Assembly: GCF_019048525.1 (NCBI RefSeq)
Contig: NZ_CP077369.1
Coordinates: 2,480,001 to 2,544,000, forward strand
DNA: 64,000 bases
Source: Acinetobacter lwoffii
Lineage (GTDB): Bacteria; Pseudomonadota; Gammaproteobacteria; Pseudomonadales; Moraxellaceae
Reading direction: 5' to 3'
A model generated the notes under the pieces. The model saw nothing but the letters and a program-made list of their open reading frames with translations. It did not search any database and was not told the origin of the DNA. Shown piece by piece: positions 35,397 through 44,876 of the stretch. The position numbers and the translations under genes are program-made. Numbering within the stretch: position 1 is the first letter of the stretch; the number at the start of each line of letters is the position of its first letter.

Positions 35397-36818
35397 ATGT
35401 ATAAGTCTGAAAAACTGGCACAGAATATCCGTCAGATGATTGAAAACGGTGTATGGAAGGCACATGAAAAATTGCCTTCACTTCGCGAACAGACCCAATT
35501 ATCTGGTTATAGCCTGATGACGGTACTCAATGCTTACCAGGAACTTGAAGCACAAGGTCTGGTCTATGCCAAAGACAAATCGGGCTATTACGTTGCAGAA
35601 CACACTCAAGCTCTGCTCAATAGCAAACAGTCCGCCCAGATTGGTTTAAATCCTAAAATTCAAATCAATTCGGTGGTATTTAATTATTTAAAATCGACTC
35701 AGTCAGCAGAGATTGTGCCTTTTGGTTCTGCCTTTCCCAATGCAGAGCTGTTATATAACGCCAAATTTATGCAGATTCTGGCGCAGCAGGCCAAAAGAAA
35801 AAGCAGTTATAACAACCAGAATCATATGCCGCCCGGCAATCAGAACTTGCGGCAACTGATTGCCAACCGTTATCAATTACAAGGAGTTACCTGCAATCAA
35901 GATGACATTGTCATTACATCCGGTGCACTAGAAGCATTGAATCTGTCTTTACAGGCCTTAACCCAACCCGGTGATTTTATTCTGCTACAGCAAACCATAT
36001 TTTATGGTGCCTGGCAGGCAGCCGAGCGTCTGGGATTACAGGTGATTACGATTCCGGAACATCCACAGTTTGGCTTTGATCTGGAATCATTTGAACAGGC
36101 TTTAAAACAGTATCCGATCAAGGTGTGCTGGCTGATGCTGAATGCCCATAATCCGATTGGCTTTACCGTCAGTTCTGAAATCAAACAAAGAATTGCGGAA
36201 CTCTTGTATGAATATCAGGTGTATTTAATCGAAGATGATGTTTATCAGGAATTAAATTATGGTTCATCCAAACCGCTACCGGTTAAATATTTTGATCGGC
36301 ATCAGATGGTTTTGCACTGCGCCTCATTTTCGAAAACGCTGGGGATGGGTGCACGCGTCGGTTGGGTGTATGCCGGCCCATTTTCCGATGCCATTCAGCA
36401 CTTACAGCTCATGAGCACTTTAACAGTCAGTCCCTTACTTCAAAATGCGCTGGTCGAATTTATTTCACATCATCATTATGAAAAACATTTGCGGCATTTA
36501 AGGCAGCATCTGGAAAAATATAAAAAGAAATTTTATCAGGAACTCAAAGCACGTTTGGGAAGCATCTGTGAAATTTATTATTATTCCAGTGGTTATTTTC
36601 TCTGGATTGAATTACCTAAAGAAGTTGATGCCCAGCAGCTCTATGAACAATTGCTTCAACAACATATTTCAGTTGCCCCTGCACTGCTGTTTAAGCCTGA
36701 GCCTACCAGCCAACATTATATTCGGCTGAATTGTTCGTTTGAATGGACAGCCAATATTGAAAATGCAGTCAATCTGCTGACAGAAACCATTCTTCAAAAT
36801 AGCAAAAGCGCGGATTAA
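35397..36818 (+). CDS. MocR-type regulator/aminotransferase (GntR + PLP fold)
   Basis: The 473-residue protein has a GntR winged helix (about 1-70; IENGVWKAHEKLPSLREQ, then VLNAYQELEAQGLVYA) and a class-I aminotransferase domain (about 100-465). The PLP-lysine region reads HCASFSKTLGMGARVGW (about 310), with NAHNPIGF and IEDDVYQELNY before it. MocR proteins use the PLP fold to sense amino-acid-like ligands and generally control a neighbouring gene. Here the neighbours are the convergent porin and the divergent acyl-CoA synthetase, so a target cannot be named. The 260-base upstream gap is AT-rich and holds no other feature. Confidence 0.85.
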   Translation: MYKSEKLAQNIRQMIENGVWKAHEKLPSLREQTQLSGYSLMTVLNAYQELEAQGLVYAKDKSGYYVAEHTQALLNSKQSAQIGLNPKIQINSVVFNYLKSTQSAEIVPFGSAFPNAELLYNAKFMQILAQQAKRKSSYNNQNHMPPGNQNLRQLIANRYQLQGVTCNQDDIVITSGALEALNLSLQALTQPGDFILLQQTIFYGAWQAAERLGLQVITIPEHPQFGFDLESFEQALKQYPIKVCWLMLNAHNPIGFTVSSEIKQRIAELLYEYQVYLIEDDVYQELNYGSSKPLPVKYFDRHQMVLHCASFSKTLGMGARVGWVYAGPFSDAIQHLQLMSTLTVSPLLQNALVEFISHHHYEKHLRHLRQHLEKYKKKFYQELKARLGSICEIYYYSSGYFLWIELPKEVDAQQLYEQLLQQHISVAPALLFKPEPTSQHYIRLNCSFEWTANIENAVNLLTETILQNSKSAD

Positions 36819-36865
36819 TTCATCCACGCTTCTGTTACAGATCAGACTTTCTTATGAAAGGAGTC

Positions 36866-38188
36866 TTAGAAGTTGTAAATAGCAACCGCATTAATACGGT
36901 TATCTTCACCTGTAGTGCTGCCATTTGGTGTAGCAGCAGCCAAAGCTTCACGTTCACCATAGACATATTCGAGACCGAAACTTAAAGGCTTGGTTGGACT
37001 ATAGAACACGTTAGCCCAAGCTTGCCATAAGTCTTTATTGGCTTTGGTCTTGTCAGTGACTGCATTGATATAAGCCTGATCTTCATCAAAATTCATATAG
37101 CCATAACCCAAGGTACCGCGCAATTTGTCATTAAACTGCTGAGTCAGGCCAACTGAAATTGAATCAAATTCGCTTTGTAATAAATCGCCATTTGCAGCGG
37201 TAATCACACCCGTATTTGCATAAGAGACAAAACTGCTATCACCTTTGACATGATAATAATCTGCCTTAAGGCTAGTGCCTAAAACAAACTCATATTTCGC
37301 GCCTAAACCTACACCCCATGCAGTTTTTTCATCTTCATTCACGCGTTTTTCATTCCCCATCGCACGCGCGCTAACAGAAAGATTATCCGCAAATTTGTGG
37401 TTTAAGCGTGCAGTTAAAGCCGGTAAACGCTGTTTGATTCCCGTAATGGTCCCATCTTTCGGATCTTCTACTGCAAACACCAGATTGGTCGCTGGACTCA
37501 AAGTACTGGTATGACGAATCTGAGGTGTCCGTTTAATTGAACCACCGGCGTAAACTAATGCATCTACAGTTTCCGGAATATAATCTGGCACCGCAAAGTT
37601 AGACCAGGTTTGACCGATCAACCAGTTGGCATAGCTGATATAAGCATGACGGATACGCAAATTATCAAAGCTTGCGCCGCCCAGAAAATCCACTTCAACT
37701 TTACCGCTTAAAGCTTTATCTCCAGCACCGACTGGTGCTTTAAAATCCATGCCTAAACGGGTTGCAGCCAGAGTAGATTTAAATTCATCACTACGCTCAC
37801 CGACACCTTCTAAAGGTACAGCATTAATCTGGTTATACATACGTGCTGCTGAACCACCTTCAGCCTGATAAGAGGCATCGGCACGAATATTTCCATAAAG
37901 ATTAAATTCGGCACCACTGGCAATTTTCATGACGGGTTTGCTTGCTGGAGCAGGTGTTGCTGCAACATGTGCAGTGACCACAGCCGTTTGTCTTTGCTGT
38001 TGCTCAACCAGTGCGCGTAGAGCCTGAACTTCCTGGCGCAGTTGTTCAATTTCCTGCTGATTCGACTGAGCTGAGGTTTGTGCTTGAGTCGACAAGCTGA
38101 TGCCCCCTAAACTCATTGCCATCATGCTCATCAGAACTGTGCGTTTGAATGTGATTGTTGGTTGATTAAATAATTGTGTCGTGTTCAT
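36866..38188 (-). CDS. DcaP-like outer-membrane porin
   Basis: A 440-residue outer-membrane protein with an N-terminal signal region (about 1-37, ending near STQAQ) followed by a short coiled coil (QEIEQLRQEVQALRALVEQQ, about 43-62), then a beta-barrel of alternating strands ending in AVAIYNF with the C-terminal Phe expected for barrel assembly. The coiled coil plus barrel is the DcaP layout, in Acinetobacter a trimeric porin for dicarboxylic and aromatic acids. The gene is 108 bases downstream of the aromatic-acid transporter and probably lets benzoate or a relative across the outer membrane. The ATG at 38188 is taken because earlier in-frame starts would spoil the signal sequence. Confidence 0.8.
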   Translation of the reverse strand: MNTTQLFNQPTITFKRTVLMSMMAMSLGGISLSTQAQTSAQSNQQEIEQLRQEVQALRALVEQQQRQTAVVTAHVAATPAPASKPVMKIASGAEFNLYGNIRADASYQAEGGSAARMYNQINAVPLEGVGERSDEFKSTLAATRLGMDFKAPVGAGDKALSGKVEVDFLGGASFDNLRIRHAYISYANWLIGQTWSNFAVPDYIPETVDALVYAGGSIKRTPQIRHTSTLSPATNLVFAVEDPKDGTITGIKQRLPALTARLNHKFADNLSVSARAMGNEKRVNEDEKTAWGVGLGAKYEFVLGTSLKADYYHVKGDSSFVSYANTGVITAANGDLLQSEFDSISVGLTQQFNDKLRGTLGYGYMNFDEDQAYINAVTDKTKANKDLWQAWANVFYSPTKPLSFGLEYVYGEREALAAATPNGSTTGEDNRINAVAIYNF

Positions 38189-38296
38189 CCTAAACTCGCT
38201 TTTTATTATGCGTTTCGATTCTAGCAACAGATCACCACCCGTTACGATGGCGATCTATATCATTGGAAATATTATCTTTATTGATTGAAATCTAAC

Positions 38297-39670
38297 TTAA
38301 TGTGTCGCTTCTTTTGCCAATGGATTCGGCTTCACATCAGGTGTTGCAAGGGCTTGGCCATCTACGGAAGTTTTTAAGTTCACCAGGAAAATTGCCAGCG
38401 CAGCGATTACGCCAGGAATCGCAATTGCAAAGAAGTTCATTTGATGCGGTAAATTCATGGTTAATAAAGCACCAGTGAGGACCGGCCCAACAATTGCACC
38501 AATACGTCCAATACCTGATGCCCAGCCCATACCGGTAGAACGTACCGTCGATGGATAATACTGTGCCACGAAGGTATAGAGCAGAATTTGTGAGCCAATC
38601 GTTGCAGCGCCTGCCACAGCAATCAAGGTATACAACACGAATTGTGGACTGTTAAAACCAAGTAGAATCAATGCAATGGCACCGCATAAGAACATAATGG
38701 TCAGGACTTTTTTGATATGGAATTTATCTGCGAGATATCCACCACCAATGGCACCTACCATTCCACCAATATTCAGGGCGAACAGGAAGATCATACTTGC
38801 ACCCAGCGAGTAACCTGCCTGAATCATCAGTTTTGGCAACCAGCTACCCAATGCGTAGACCATCAACAGGCACATAAAGAATGCCAGCCAGAACATAAAG
38901 GTACTGAAGCTACGGCCTTGTTGAAAGAGTGCTTTTAATGGCGCCTCATCCCCTTTTTGTACTTCATTCAGTACAAACTGGGTGTCACTGGTGATGACCT
39001 GTGTTGGAGAGATCTTTTGAATAATATCGTGTGCTTGAGCCGTCTGTTGTTTGTTGGTCAGGTACATCAGGGATTCTGGCAGATATTTCCATAGAATCGG
39101 CAAGATGAGTAATGGAACGCCTGCAAGCAGGAACATGATTTTCCAGCCAAATTGTGGCACCAACCATGCACCCAATAGTGCAGAAGTCATCCCGCCAATG
39201 GCATAACCACTAAACATCAGGGCAACCAGCGTACTGCGGATGCGTTTAGGCGCATATTCGGTCATCAATGCCACGACGTTAGGCATGACACCGCCAATTC
39301 CAAGGCCAGCCAGGAAACGTAAAATTCCGAATTCGACTGGTGATGTAGCAAAGGCACCGATAAAGGTAAATCCACTAAAAATCGCCACACAGATCATGAT
39401 GGTTTTTTTACGGCCAAGTTTATCGGATAAAGTACCGAAACTCATGGCACCAAACATCATCCCGAATAAGGCTGTACTGGCCAGCATTCCCGCTTGTACC
39501 GCACTTAGCGACCATTCTTGCATCAGCAGCGGCAATGCCACCCCATAGATGACCAGGTCATAACCGTCAAAGATAATAATCAGCAAACACCAGATCAAAA
39601 CGCCCCAATGAAAGGGTGTGAATTTCGCTTCATCAATCAGCGTATTTATATTCACTTTATTTGTAGACAT
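38297..39670 (-). CDS. benK: Aromatic acid:H+ symporter, MFS (BenK/PcaK-like)
   Basis: The 457-residue MFS transporter of the AAHS family has 12 predicted helices. The DGYD motif in helix 1 (IIFDGYDLVIYGVALPLL), LSDKLGRKKTIM between helices 2 and 3, and the LADKFHIKKV repeat in the second half are typical. It should import benzoate or a related aromatic acid for the ben-cat pathway. The ATG at 39670 follows AGGAGGTGG. The name benK rests on its place beside the benzoate operon; a specificity for another aromatic acid is possible. Upstream at 39759 there is a BenM/CatM-like half-palindrome, so the same LysR regulator may control it. Confidence 0.82.
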   Translation of the reverse strand: MSTNKVNINTLIDEAKFTPFHWGVLIWCLLIIIFDGYDLVIYGVALPLLMQEWSLSAVQAGMLASTALFGMMFGAMSFGTLSDKLGRKKTIMICVAIFSGFTFIGAFATSPVEFGILRFLAGLGIGGVMPNVVALMTEYAPKRIRSTLVALMFSGYAIGGMTSALLGAWLVPQFGWKIMFLLAGVPLLILPILWKYLPESLMYLTNKQQTAQAHDIIQKISPTQVITSDTQFVLNEVQKGDEAPLKALFQQGRSFSTFMFWLAFFMCLLMVYALGSWLPKLMIQAGYSLGASMIFLFALNIGGMVGAIGGGYLADKFHIKKVLTIMFLCGAIALILLGFNSPQFVLYTLIAVAGAATIGSQILLYTFVAQYYPSTVRSTGMGWASGIGRIGAIVGPVLTGALLTMNLPHQMNFFAIAIPGVIAALAIFLVNLKTSVDGQALATPDVKPNPLAKEATH

Positions 39671-39758
39671 CTCCACCTCCTAATTGTGAAGTTCAACTTA
39701 TGCTGCTCACAATGCAGAAAATAGGAAAAAATGTCTAAAACTGAATAGGCATGGCTTT

Positions 39759-39773
39759 ATACCTATAAGGTCT
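39759..39773. promoter_or_regulatory. Possible BenM/CatM operator for the transporter-porin unit
   Basis: ATACCTATAAGGTCT agrees with the BenM/CatM pattern ATAC-N7-GTAT except for the last two bases and retains the ATACC/GGT dyad. It lies about 89 bases upstream of the transporter ATG. Confidence 0.45.
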
Positions 39774-39900
39774 GGGTCAAATTAAACTATTCAATTAATT
39801 AATAAATATATTACTCAATCATTATGTTTTCTAAAACAGGTTGTTTTTATCACGTCCTCATCGGTTTTTGGTGCTATATCATTCACACGATTTTTAGCGA

Positions 39901-40812
39901 TTAAAATACCGATCGATCGTATTTTAGCGCTTCAAGATCATAGACTTGATACACAGCATCAAACAGGTAACGGATGTATTCGCTTTCATCCATATTGCGC
40001 ATGGCCATAAAGACAGGACTCACCGCAAAAGCATCTGCTAGAGGTACAAAGTTAAGATGGGCTAATTTAATGTTTTGTGCGCTTTCCGGTACGATGCAGA
40101 CGCCTTCTCCGGCAGCGACAAAGCCCAGTGCCAGCTGTAACTCACGGACAATCCGGATATTTTTCGGTTCAAGACCATACTCGGAAAATATACCGCGCAC
40201 CTGGGTCGAAAAATTTGCCTTACCATTATTCGGGTATAAAAAGAGTGGCTGATCCACCAGTTCAGCTAGGTTCACGCCATCTCGTTGCGAGAGAAAATGG
40301 CTGGAATGCGCAGCGACCATGAGTCTTTCTTCACGCAGCAACACCCGTTTCACTGCTGGATCTGAAATTCTCAAGCGTCCAAAACCGACATCAATCCGCC
40401 CTTCCTTAAGTGCCTGAATCTGCTCTGAAGTATTCATTTCAACCATCTCAATTTTGAGCTGGGGATGTTGCTGCTTAAATAAAAACACAATACGCGATAG
40501 CAAACCAAACAATAAAGAGCCAACAAAACCGATGGTTATGGTGCGATCAGCAATGCCAATCCGTTTGGTCATCGATTTTATTTCTTCAGCATTAGACAAA
40601 AGTTTAACAGCGTGCTGATAGAAAAATTGACCGGCTTCGGTGGTTTTTAGCGGGCGGCTACCACGCTCAAATAGCTGAATATCGAGCTCTTGCTCTAGAT
40701 TTTGGATCTGTCGGCTCAAAGGTGGTTGAGCAATAAACAGTTTTTCTGCCGCTTTGGTAAAACTTTGTTCTTCGACGACGGCAACGAAATAACGCAAATG
40801 TCTGAGTTCCAT
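39901..40812 (-). CDS. benM: LysR-type regulator of benzoate/catechol genes, BenM/CatM family
   Basis: The 303-residue LysR protein has the typical N-terminal helix-turn-helix (VVEEQSFTKAAEKLFIAQPP) and an effector domain from about 90. The text closely matches BenM of A. baylyi as I recall it (MELRHLRYFVAVVEEQSF; RIGFVGSLLFGLL-type segment; LLREERLMVA). By my numbering residue 160 is Arg as in BenM (His in CatM), while 293 is Leu where BenM has Tyr. BenM responds to benzoate and muconate together; CatM to muconate. It is divergent from catB with an operator 9 bases before its own start, so autoregulation plus activation of the cat-ben genes is likely. No second paralogue occurs here. Confidence 0.88.
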   Translation of the reverse strand: MELRHLRYFVAVVEEQSFTKAAEKLFIAQPPLSRQIQNLEQELDIQLFERGSRPLKTTEAGQFFYQHAVKLLSNAEEIKSMTKRIGIADRTITIGFVGSLLFGLLSRIVFLFKQQHPQLKIEMVEMNTSEQIQALKEGRIDVGFGRLRISDPAVKRVLLREERLMVAAHSSHFLSQRDGVNLAELVDQPLFLYPNNGKANFSTQVRGIFSEYGLEPKNIRIVRELQLALGFVAAGEGVCIVPESAQNIKLAHLNFVPLADAFAVSPVFMAMRNMDESEYIRYLFDAVYQVYDLEALKYDRSVF

Positions 40813-40820
40813 GGCTTTGA

Positions 40821-40835
40821 ATACCTTTAAAGTAT
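40821..40835. promoter_or_regulatory. BenM/CatM operator in the benM-catB gap
   Basis: ATACCTTTAAAGTAT is a full match to ATAC-N7-GTAT, the binding motif of BenM and CatM. It lies 9 bases upstream of the benM ATG and 93 bases before catB, and AAGGTAT (about 40880) supplies a further half-site nearer catB. The arrangement fits repression of benM and activation of catB. Confidence 0.7.
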
Positions 40836-40927
40836 AAAAAAATGCTAAATCGATCTTAGACCAATCAACATTATTCTTTTAAGGTATATCAAGTCAAAGC
40901 ATTAAAGCAAGAATGTGAACCCGTATT

Positions 40928-42037
40928 ATGTATAAGTCAGTTGAAACCTTGCTGGTAGAAATCCCAACCATTCGCCCTCACAAGATGGCAGTGGCGACGA
41001 TGCAAACCCAGACCCTGGTATTGGTCAAAATCACCACTGAAGATGGTTACATCGGTTGGGGTGAAGCAACAACTATCGGTGGCTTAGGTTATGGTGATGA
41101 AAGCCCGGAAAGCGTAAAAGTAAATATTGAAACTTATTTTGCGCCTCTTTTAAAAACATTATCCGGTTTAAATGTTGCACAGACATTACAAGCAATTAAA
41201 AAGAATATTAATGGTAACCGTTTTGCCAAATGTGCGATTCAGACTGCACTTTTAGACATTCAGGCACAACGTTTAGGTTTGCCATTAAGTGAAGTCCTCG
41301 GTGGCCGCTTACGTGACAGTATTCCAGTTCTTTGGGTATTGGCTTCTGGCAATACCGAAAAAGATATTGCTGAAGCAGAGAAAATGGTTGCGGCAAAACG
41401 CCACAACATTTTCAAACTGAAAATCGGTTCTCGTCCGGTAGAAGAAGATGTTGAACATGTGCTGGCAATTAAGAAAGCCTTAGGCAAAGACGTTTCGATC
41501 CGTGTCGATGTGAACCGTGCCTGGTCAGAACTGGAAGCGATTAAAGGCATCCAGTTATTGCAAGATGGCGGTGTTGATCTGATCGAACAGCCATGTGCAA
41601 TTGATAACCTGGACGCTATGCGCCGTCTGACCCGACGTTTTGATGTTGCCATCATGGCAGACGAATCGTTAATGGGCCCGCACTCAGCGTATGAGATTGC
41701 CAAACAAAACGGTTCTTCTGTATTTGCAGTCAAAGTTGCCCAGTCGGGTGGCCTGATTGAAGGTTGCGAAGTAGGCAAGATTGCCAAACTTGCAGGTATT
41801 GATCTGTATGGCGGCACCATGCTGGAAGGCCCGGTGGGCACGATTGCTTCGGCACATGTGTTCTCTACTTTTGAAAGTCTGGCGTTCGGTACCGAGCTGT
41901 TTGGTCCTCTACTGCTGACTGAAGATATTTTGAAAACCCCACTCAACTATCAAAACTTTGAACTTGAGATTCCGAAAGGACCAGGTCTGGGGATTGAGTT
42001 GGATGAAAACAAGATTGACAACTTGCGTCGTCAGTAA
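40928..42037 (+). CDS. catB: Muconate cycloisomerase
   Basis: The 369-residue enolase-superfamily enzyme turns cis,cis-muconate into muconolactone. Landmarks: KLKIG in FKLKIGSRPVEEDVEHVL (the catalytic Lys pair, about residue 168), the metal ligands in RVDVNRAWSELE and IEQPCA and MADESLMG, and VKVAQSGGLIEGCEVG near 273, in normal order. It heads the cat-ben operon and its product goes to catC, 13 bases downstream. The family-normal length and absence of rearrangements support a working enzyme. Confidence 0.94.
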   Translation: MYKSVETLLVEIPTIRPHKMAVATMQTQTLVLVKITTEDGYIGWGEATTIGGLGYGDESPESVKVNIETYFAPLLKTLSGLNVAQTLQAIKKNINGNRFAKCAIQTALLDIQAQRLGLPLSEVLGGRLRDSIPVLWVLASGNTEKDIAEAEKMVAAKRHNIFKLKIGSRPVEEDVEHVLAIKKALGKDVSIRVDVNRAWSELEAIKGIQLLQDGGVDLIEQPCAIDNLDAMRRLTRRFDVAIMADESLMGPHSAYEIAKQNGSSVFAVKVAQSGGLIEGCEVGKIAKLAGIDLYGGTMLEGPVGTIASAHVFSTFESLAFGTELFGPLLLTEDILKTPLNYQNFELEIPKGPGLGIELDENKIDNLRRQ

Positions 42038-42050
42038 TTAGGAGAAACCC

Positions 42051-42341
42051 ATGCTTTTCCACGTACGTATGGATGTAAACATTCCACGTGATCTGCCAGT
42101 TGAACAGGCAAACGAAATTAAGGCTGTTGAAAAAGCCTATTCGCAGGAATTGCAGCGTCAAGGCAAATGGCGTCATATCTGGCGCATCACAGGCCAGTAC
42201 TCAAACATCAGTATTTTTGATGTTGAAAGCAATGAAGAGTTGCACAACCTGCTACAAGGCTTGCCTCTCTATCCTTATATGAATATTGAAGTAATGGCAT
42301 TAAACCGTCACCCATCTTCAGTTCGAGATGACGACAGTTGA
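42051..42341 (+). CDS. catC: Muconolactone delta-isomerase
   Basis: A small 96-residue enzyme that isomerises muconolactone to 3-oxoadipate enol-lactone; members form a decamer. MLFHVRMDVNIPRDLP at the N-terminus, with a Glu-Arg-x pattern and the later GKWRHIWRITGQYSNISIFD, are the family hallmarks. AGGAG lies 6 bases before the ATG. The 154-base gap to catA is longer than others in the operon and contains a C/G-rich region with no clear terminator. Confidence 0.95.
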   Translation: MLFHVRMDVNIPRDLPVEQANEIKAVEKAYSQELQRQGKWRHIWRITGQYSNISIFDVESNEELHNLLQGLPLYPYMNIEVMALNRHPSSVRDDDS

Positions 42342-42495
42342 TTAAATGAGCGGATTGGGAGTCACCGGATTCCCCTTCCGAATCGAAAACAGAGGGTACC
42401 TCAACAAGGATTGTGGCCAGCCAGATTTAGCCAGCCAATGAAAGCTAAAAAAGTGCGCCACTAAAAGATGAAAGACATACTTTAGGAGCAATAGT

Positions 42496-43416
42496 ATGAA
42501 TCGCCAAGAAATTGATGCATTAGTTAAGCAAATGAACGTTGATACAGCGACAGGTCCTGTAGATGAACGTGTACAACAAGTTGTTGTGCGTTTATTGGGT
42601 GACCTTTTCCAAGCGATCGAAGATCTTGATATTTCTCAGTCAGAACTGTGGAAAGGTCTGGAATACTTTACTGATGCCGGTCAAGCGAACGAATTAGGTT
42701 TATTGGCTGCAGGTTTGGGTCTGGAACACTACCTAGACTTACGTGCTGATGAAGCGGATGCTAAAGCAGGTATTACTGGCGGTACGCCACGTACGATTGA
42801 AGGCCCACTTTATGTCGCTGGCGCACCTGAAACTGTAAGCTTTGCGCGTATGGATGATGGTTCTGAAGAAGGCAAAATCCCGACTTTAATCATTGAAGGT
42901 ACAGTGACGGATACTGACGGCAACCGTGTTGAAGGTGCCAAAGTTGAAATCTGGCATGCAAACAGCCTGGGCAACTACTCATTCTTTGACAAGTCACAGT
43001 CTGACTTTAACTTGCGTCGCAGCATCATTACCGCTGCCGATGGTCAATATACTGCATTGACTACAATGCCAGTGGGTTATGGCTGCCCTCCAGAAGGTAC
43101 AACTCAGTTTGTACTGGACAAATTAGGCCGTCACGGTAACCGTCCATCACACGTGCATTACTTTGTATCTGCACCGGGCTACCGCAAGCTGACTACTCAA
43201 TTCAATATTGAAGGCGACCAATACCTGTGGGATGACTTTGCATTCGCTACTCGTGAAGGCTTGGTTGCAACTGCGGTTGACGTGACTGATGAAGCTGAAA
43301 TTGCAAAACGTAGTCTAAACGGTCCTTTCAAACACATTCAATTTGATATTGAACTCGTGAAAGAGAAACAAGACGCACCTTCTACTGAAGTTGATCGTCG
43401 CCGCGCTAGCGCTTAA
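42496..43416 (+). CDS. catA: Catechol 1,2-dioxygenase
   Basis: The 306-residue intradiol dioxygenase cleaves catechol to cis,cis-muconate with a non-haem Fe(III). Iron ligands are visible: Tyr in EGPLYVAGAPE (about 164), Tyr in SLGNYSFFD (about 200), and two His in NRPSHVHYFV (about 224 and 226). The N-terminal helical dimerisation region covers about 1-90. GGAG precedes the ATG. In A. baylyi catA is a separate unit; here it sits between catC and benA, inside one continuous run of genes. Confidence 0.95.
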   Translation: MNRQEIDALVKQMNVDTATGPVDERVQQVVVRLLGDLFQAIEDLDISQSELWKGLEYFTDAGQANELGLLAAGLGLEHYLDLRADEADAKAGITGGTPRTIEGPLYVAGAPETVSFARMDDGSEEGKIPTLIIEGTVTDTDGNRVEGAKVEIWHANSLGNYSFFDKSQSDFNLRRSIITAADGQYTALTTMPVGYGCPPEGTTQFVLDKLGRHGNRPSHVHYFVSAPGYRKLTTQFNIEGDQYLWDDFAFATREGLVATAVDVTDEAEIAKRSLNGPFKHIQFDIELVKEKQDAPSTEVDRRRASA

Positions 43417-43426
43417 TACATTAAGA

Positions 43427-43456
43427 AGCGGGATATGCCTTGAGATATATCCCGCT
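43427..43456 (+). other. Intercistronic hairpin between catA and benA
   Basis: AGCGGGATAT pairs perfectly with ATATCCCGCT over ten bases across a ten-base loop, just after the catA stop and before the benA ribosome-binding site. No T run follows, so it is more likely an mRNA processing or stability element than a terminator. Confidence 0.6.
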
Positions 43457-43487
43457 GACTTCCCCCTTGGAAAGTCGGAGAAAGGAC

Positions 43488-44876
43488 ATGCCTCGTATTC
43501 CCGTAATTAACACCAGCCATTTAGACCGCATTGACGAATTACTGGTTGATGATTATGAATCTGGTGAATTTAAACTACACCGTTCAGTATTTACAGACCA
43601 GGCCCTGTTTGACCTTGAGATGAAATACATCTTTGAAGGCAACTGGGTTTATCTAGCACATGAAAGCCAGATTCCAAACAATAACGACTTCTATACTACC
43701 TATATGGGTCGTCAGCCGATCATCATTGCGCGTAACCGTCAAGGTGAACTGAATGCAATGATCAATGCCTGTTCGCATCGCGGTGCACAATTATGCCGTA
43801 ACAAGAAAGGCAATAAAGCAACTTATACTTGCCCATTCCATGGCTGGACGTTCAATAACTCCGGCAAGTTATTAAAAGTTAAAGATCCGGCTGAAGCGGG
43901 TTATTCAGACTGCTTTAACAAAGACGGTTCACATGACCTGAAAAAGGTTGCGCGTTTTGAAAGCTATAAAGGTTTCCTGTTCGGCAGCTTGAATCCGGAT
44001 GTCCCTGCTCTGGAAGAATACCTGGGTGAAGCGACCAAAATCATTGACATGATCGTGGATCAGTCTGAACAAGGTCTGGAAGTTTTACGTGGTTCTTCGA
44101 CTTATACCTATGAAGGTAACTGGAAGTTGACTGCTGAAAACGGTGCTGATGGTTATCACGTGTCTGCTGTACATTGGAACTATGCTGCAACCACTCAGCA
44201 ACGTAAAGAAAAACAGGCGGGTGACAACATCCGTGCCATGAGCGCAGGCGCATGGGGCAAACAAGGCGGTGGTTCTTACGGCTTTGAACACGGTCATATG
44301 CTGCTTTGGACTCAATGGGCTAACCCGGAAGACCGTCCTAACTTTGCCAAGAAAGATGAATACACTGCGCAATATGGCGAAGCTATGGCGAAGTGGATGA
44401 TCGAACGTTCACGTAACCTGTGTATCTATCCAAACGTTTACTTCATGGATCAGTTCGGTTCACAAATCCGTGTCCTGCGCCCGATTTCTGTCGATAAGAC
44501 TGAAGTGACGATTTACTGTATCGCGCCTGTGGGTGAAGAGCCTGAAGCGCGTACCCGTCGTATCCGTCAGTATGAAGATTTCTTTAACGCTTCAGGTATG
44601 GCGACACCAGACGATCTTGAAGAGTTCCGTGCTTGTCAGGCAGGTTATGCCGGTATCGCGCTGGAATGGAACGACATGTGCCGTGGTTCTAAACACTGGA
44701 TTCAAGGTCCGGATGATGCTGCCAATGAAATCGGTTTAAAACCAAAACTGTCTGGTATTAAAACTGAAGACGAAGGCCTATACCTGTCTCAGCACCAGTA
44801 CTGGTTAGAATTGATCAAAAAAGGTATTGCGACTGAGAAAGAAATTGCAGCATCAACTGAAGGAGAAAACGCATGA
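43488..44876 (+). CDS. benA: Benzoate 1,2-dioxygenase, large subunit
   Basis: Large (alpha) subunit of the ring-hydroxylating dioxygenase that makes the benzoate cis-diol. The Rieske site is [13 protein letters not shown]...CPFHGWTF (about 95-125) and the mononuclear-iron site lies in [16 protein letters not shown] (about 210-225; the 2-His-1-carboxylate triad). The 462 residues from the ATG at 43488 suit BenA; AAAGGA is 1-6 bases before the codon. The longer frame upstream belongs to the hairpin region. It overlaps benB in ATGA. Confidence 0.95.
   Translation: MPRIPVINTSHLDRIDELLVDDYESGEFKLHRSVFTDQALFDLEMKYIFEGNWVYLAHESQIPNNNDFYTTYMGRQPIIIARNRQGELNAMINACSHRGAQLCRNKKGNKATYTCPFHGWTFNNSGKLLKVKDPAEAGYSDCFNKDGSHDLKKVARFESYKGFLFGSLNPDVPALEEYLGEATKIIDMIVDQSEQGLEVLRGSSTYTYEGNWKLTAENGADGYHVSAVHWNYAATTQQRKEKQAGDNIRAMSAGAWGKQGGGSYGFEHGHMLLWTQWANPEDRPNFAKKDEYTAQYGEAMAKWMIERSRNLCIYPNVYFMDQFGSQIRVLRPISVDKTEVTIYCIAPVGEEPEARTRRIRQYEDFFNASGMATPDDLEEFRACQAGYAGIALEWNDMCRGSKHWIQGPDDAANEIGLKPKLSGIKTEDEGLYLSQHQYWLELIKKGIATEKEIAASTEGENA

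Noticed and set aside
41260..41946. Long open frame on the minus strand inside catB (228 codons)
   Set aside because: It is antisense to an intact catB and very Ser/Arg-rich, with no ribosome-binding site or known domain; a codon-bias shadow.
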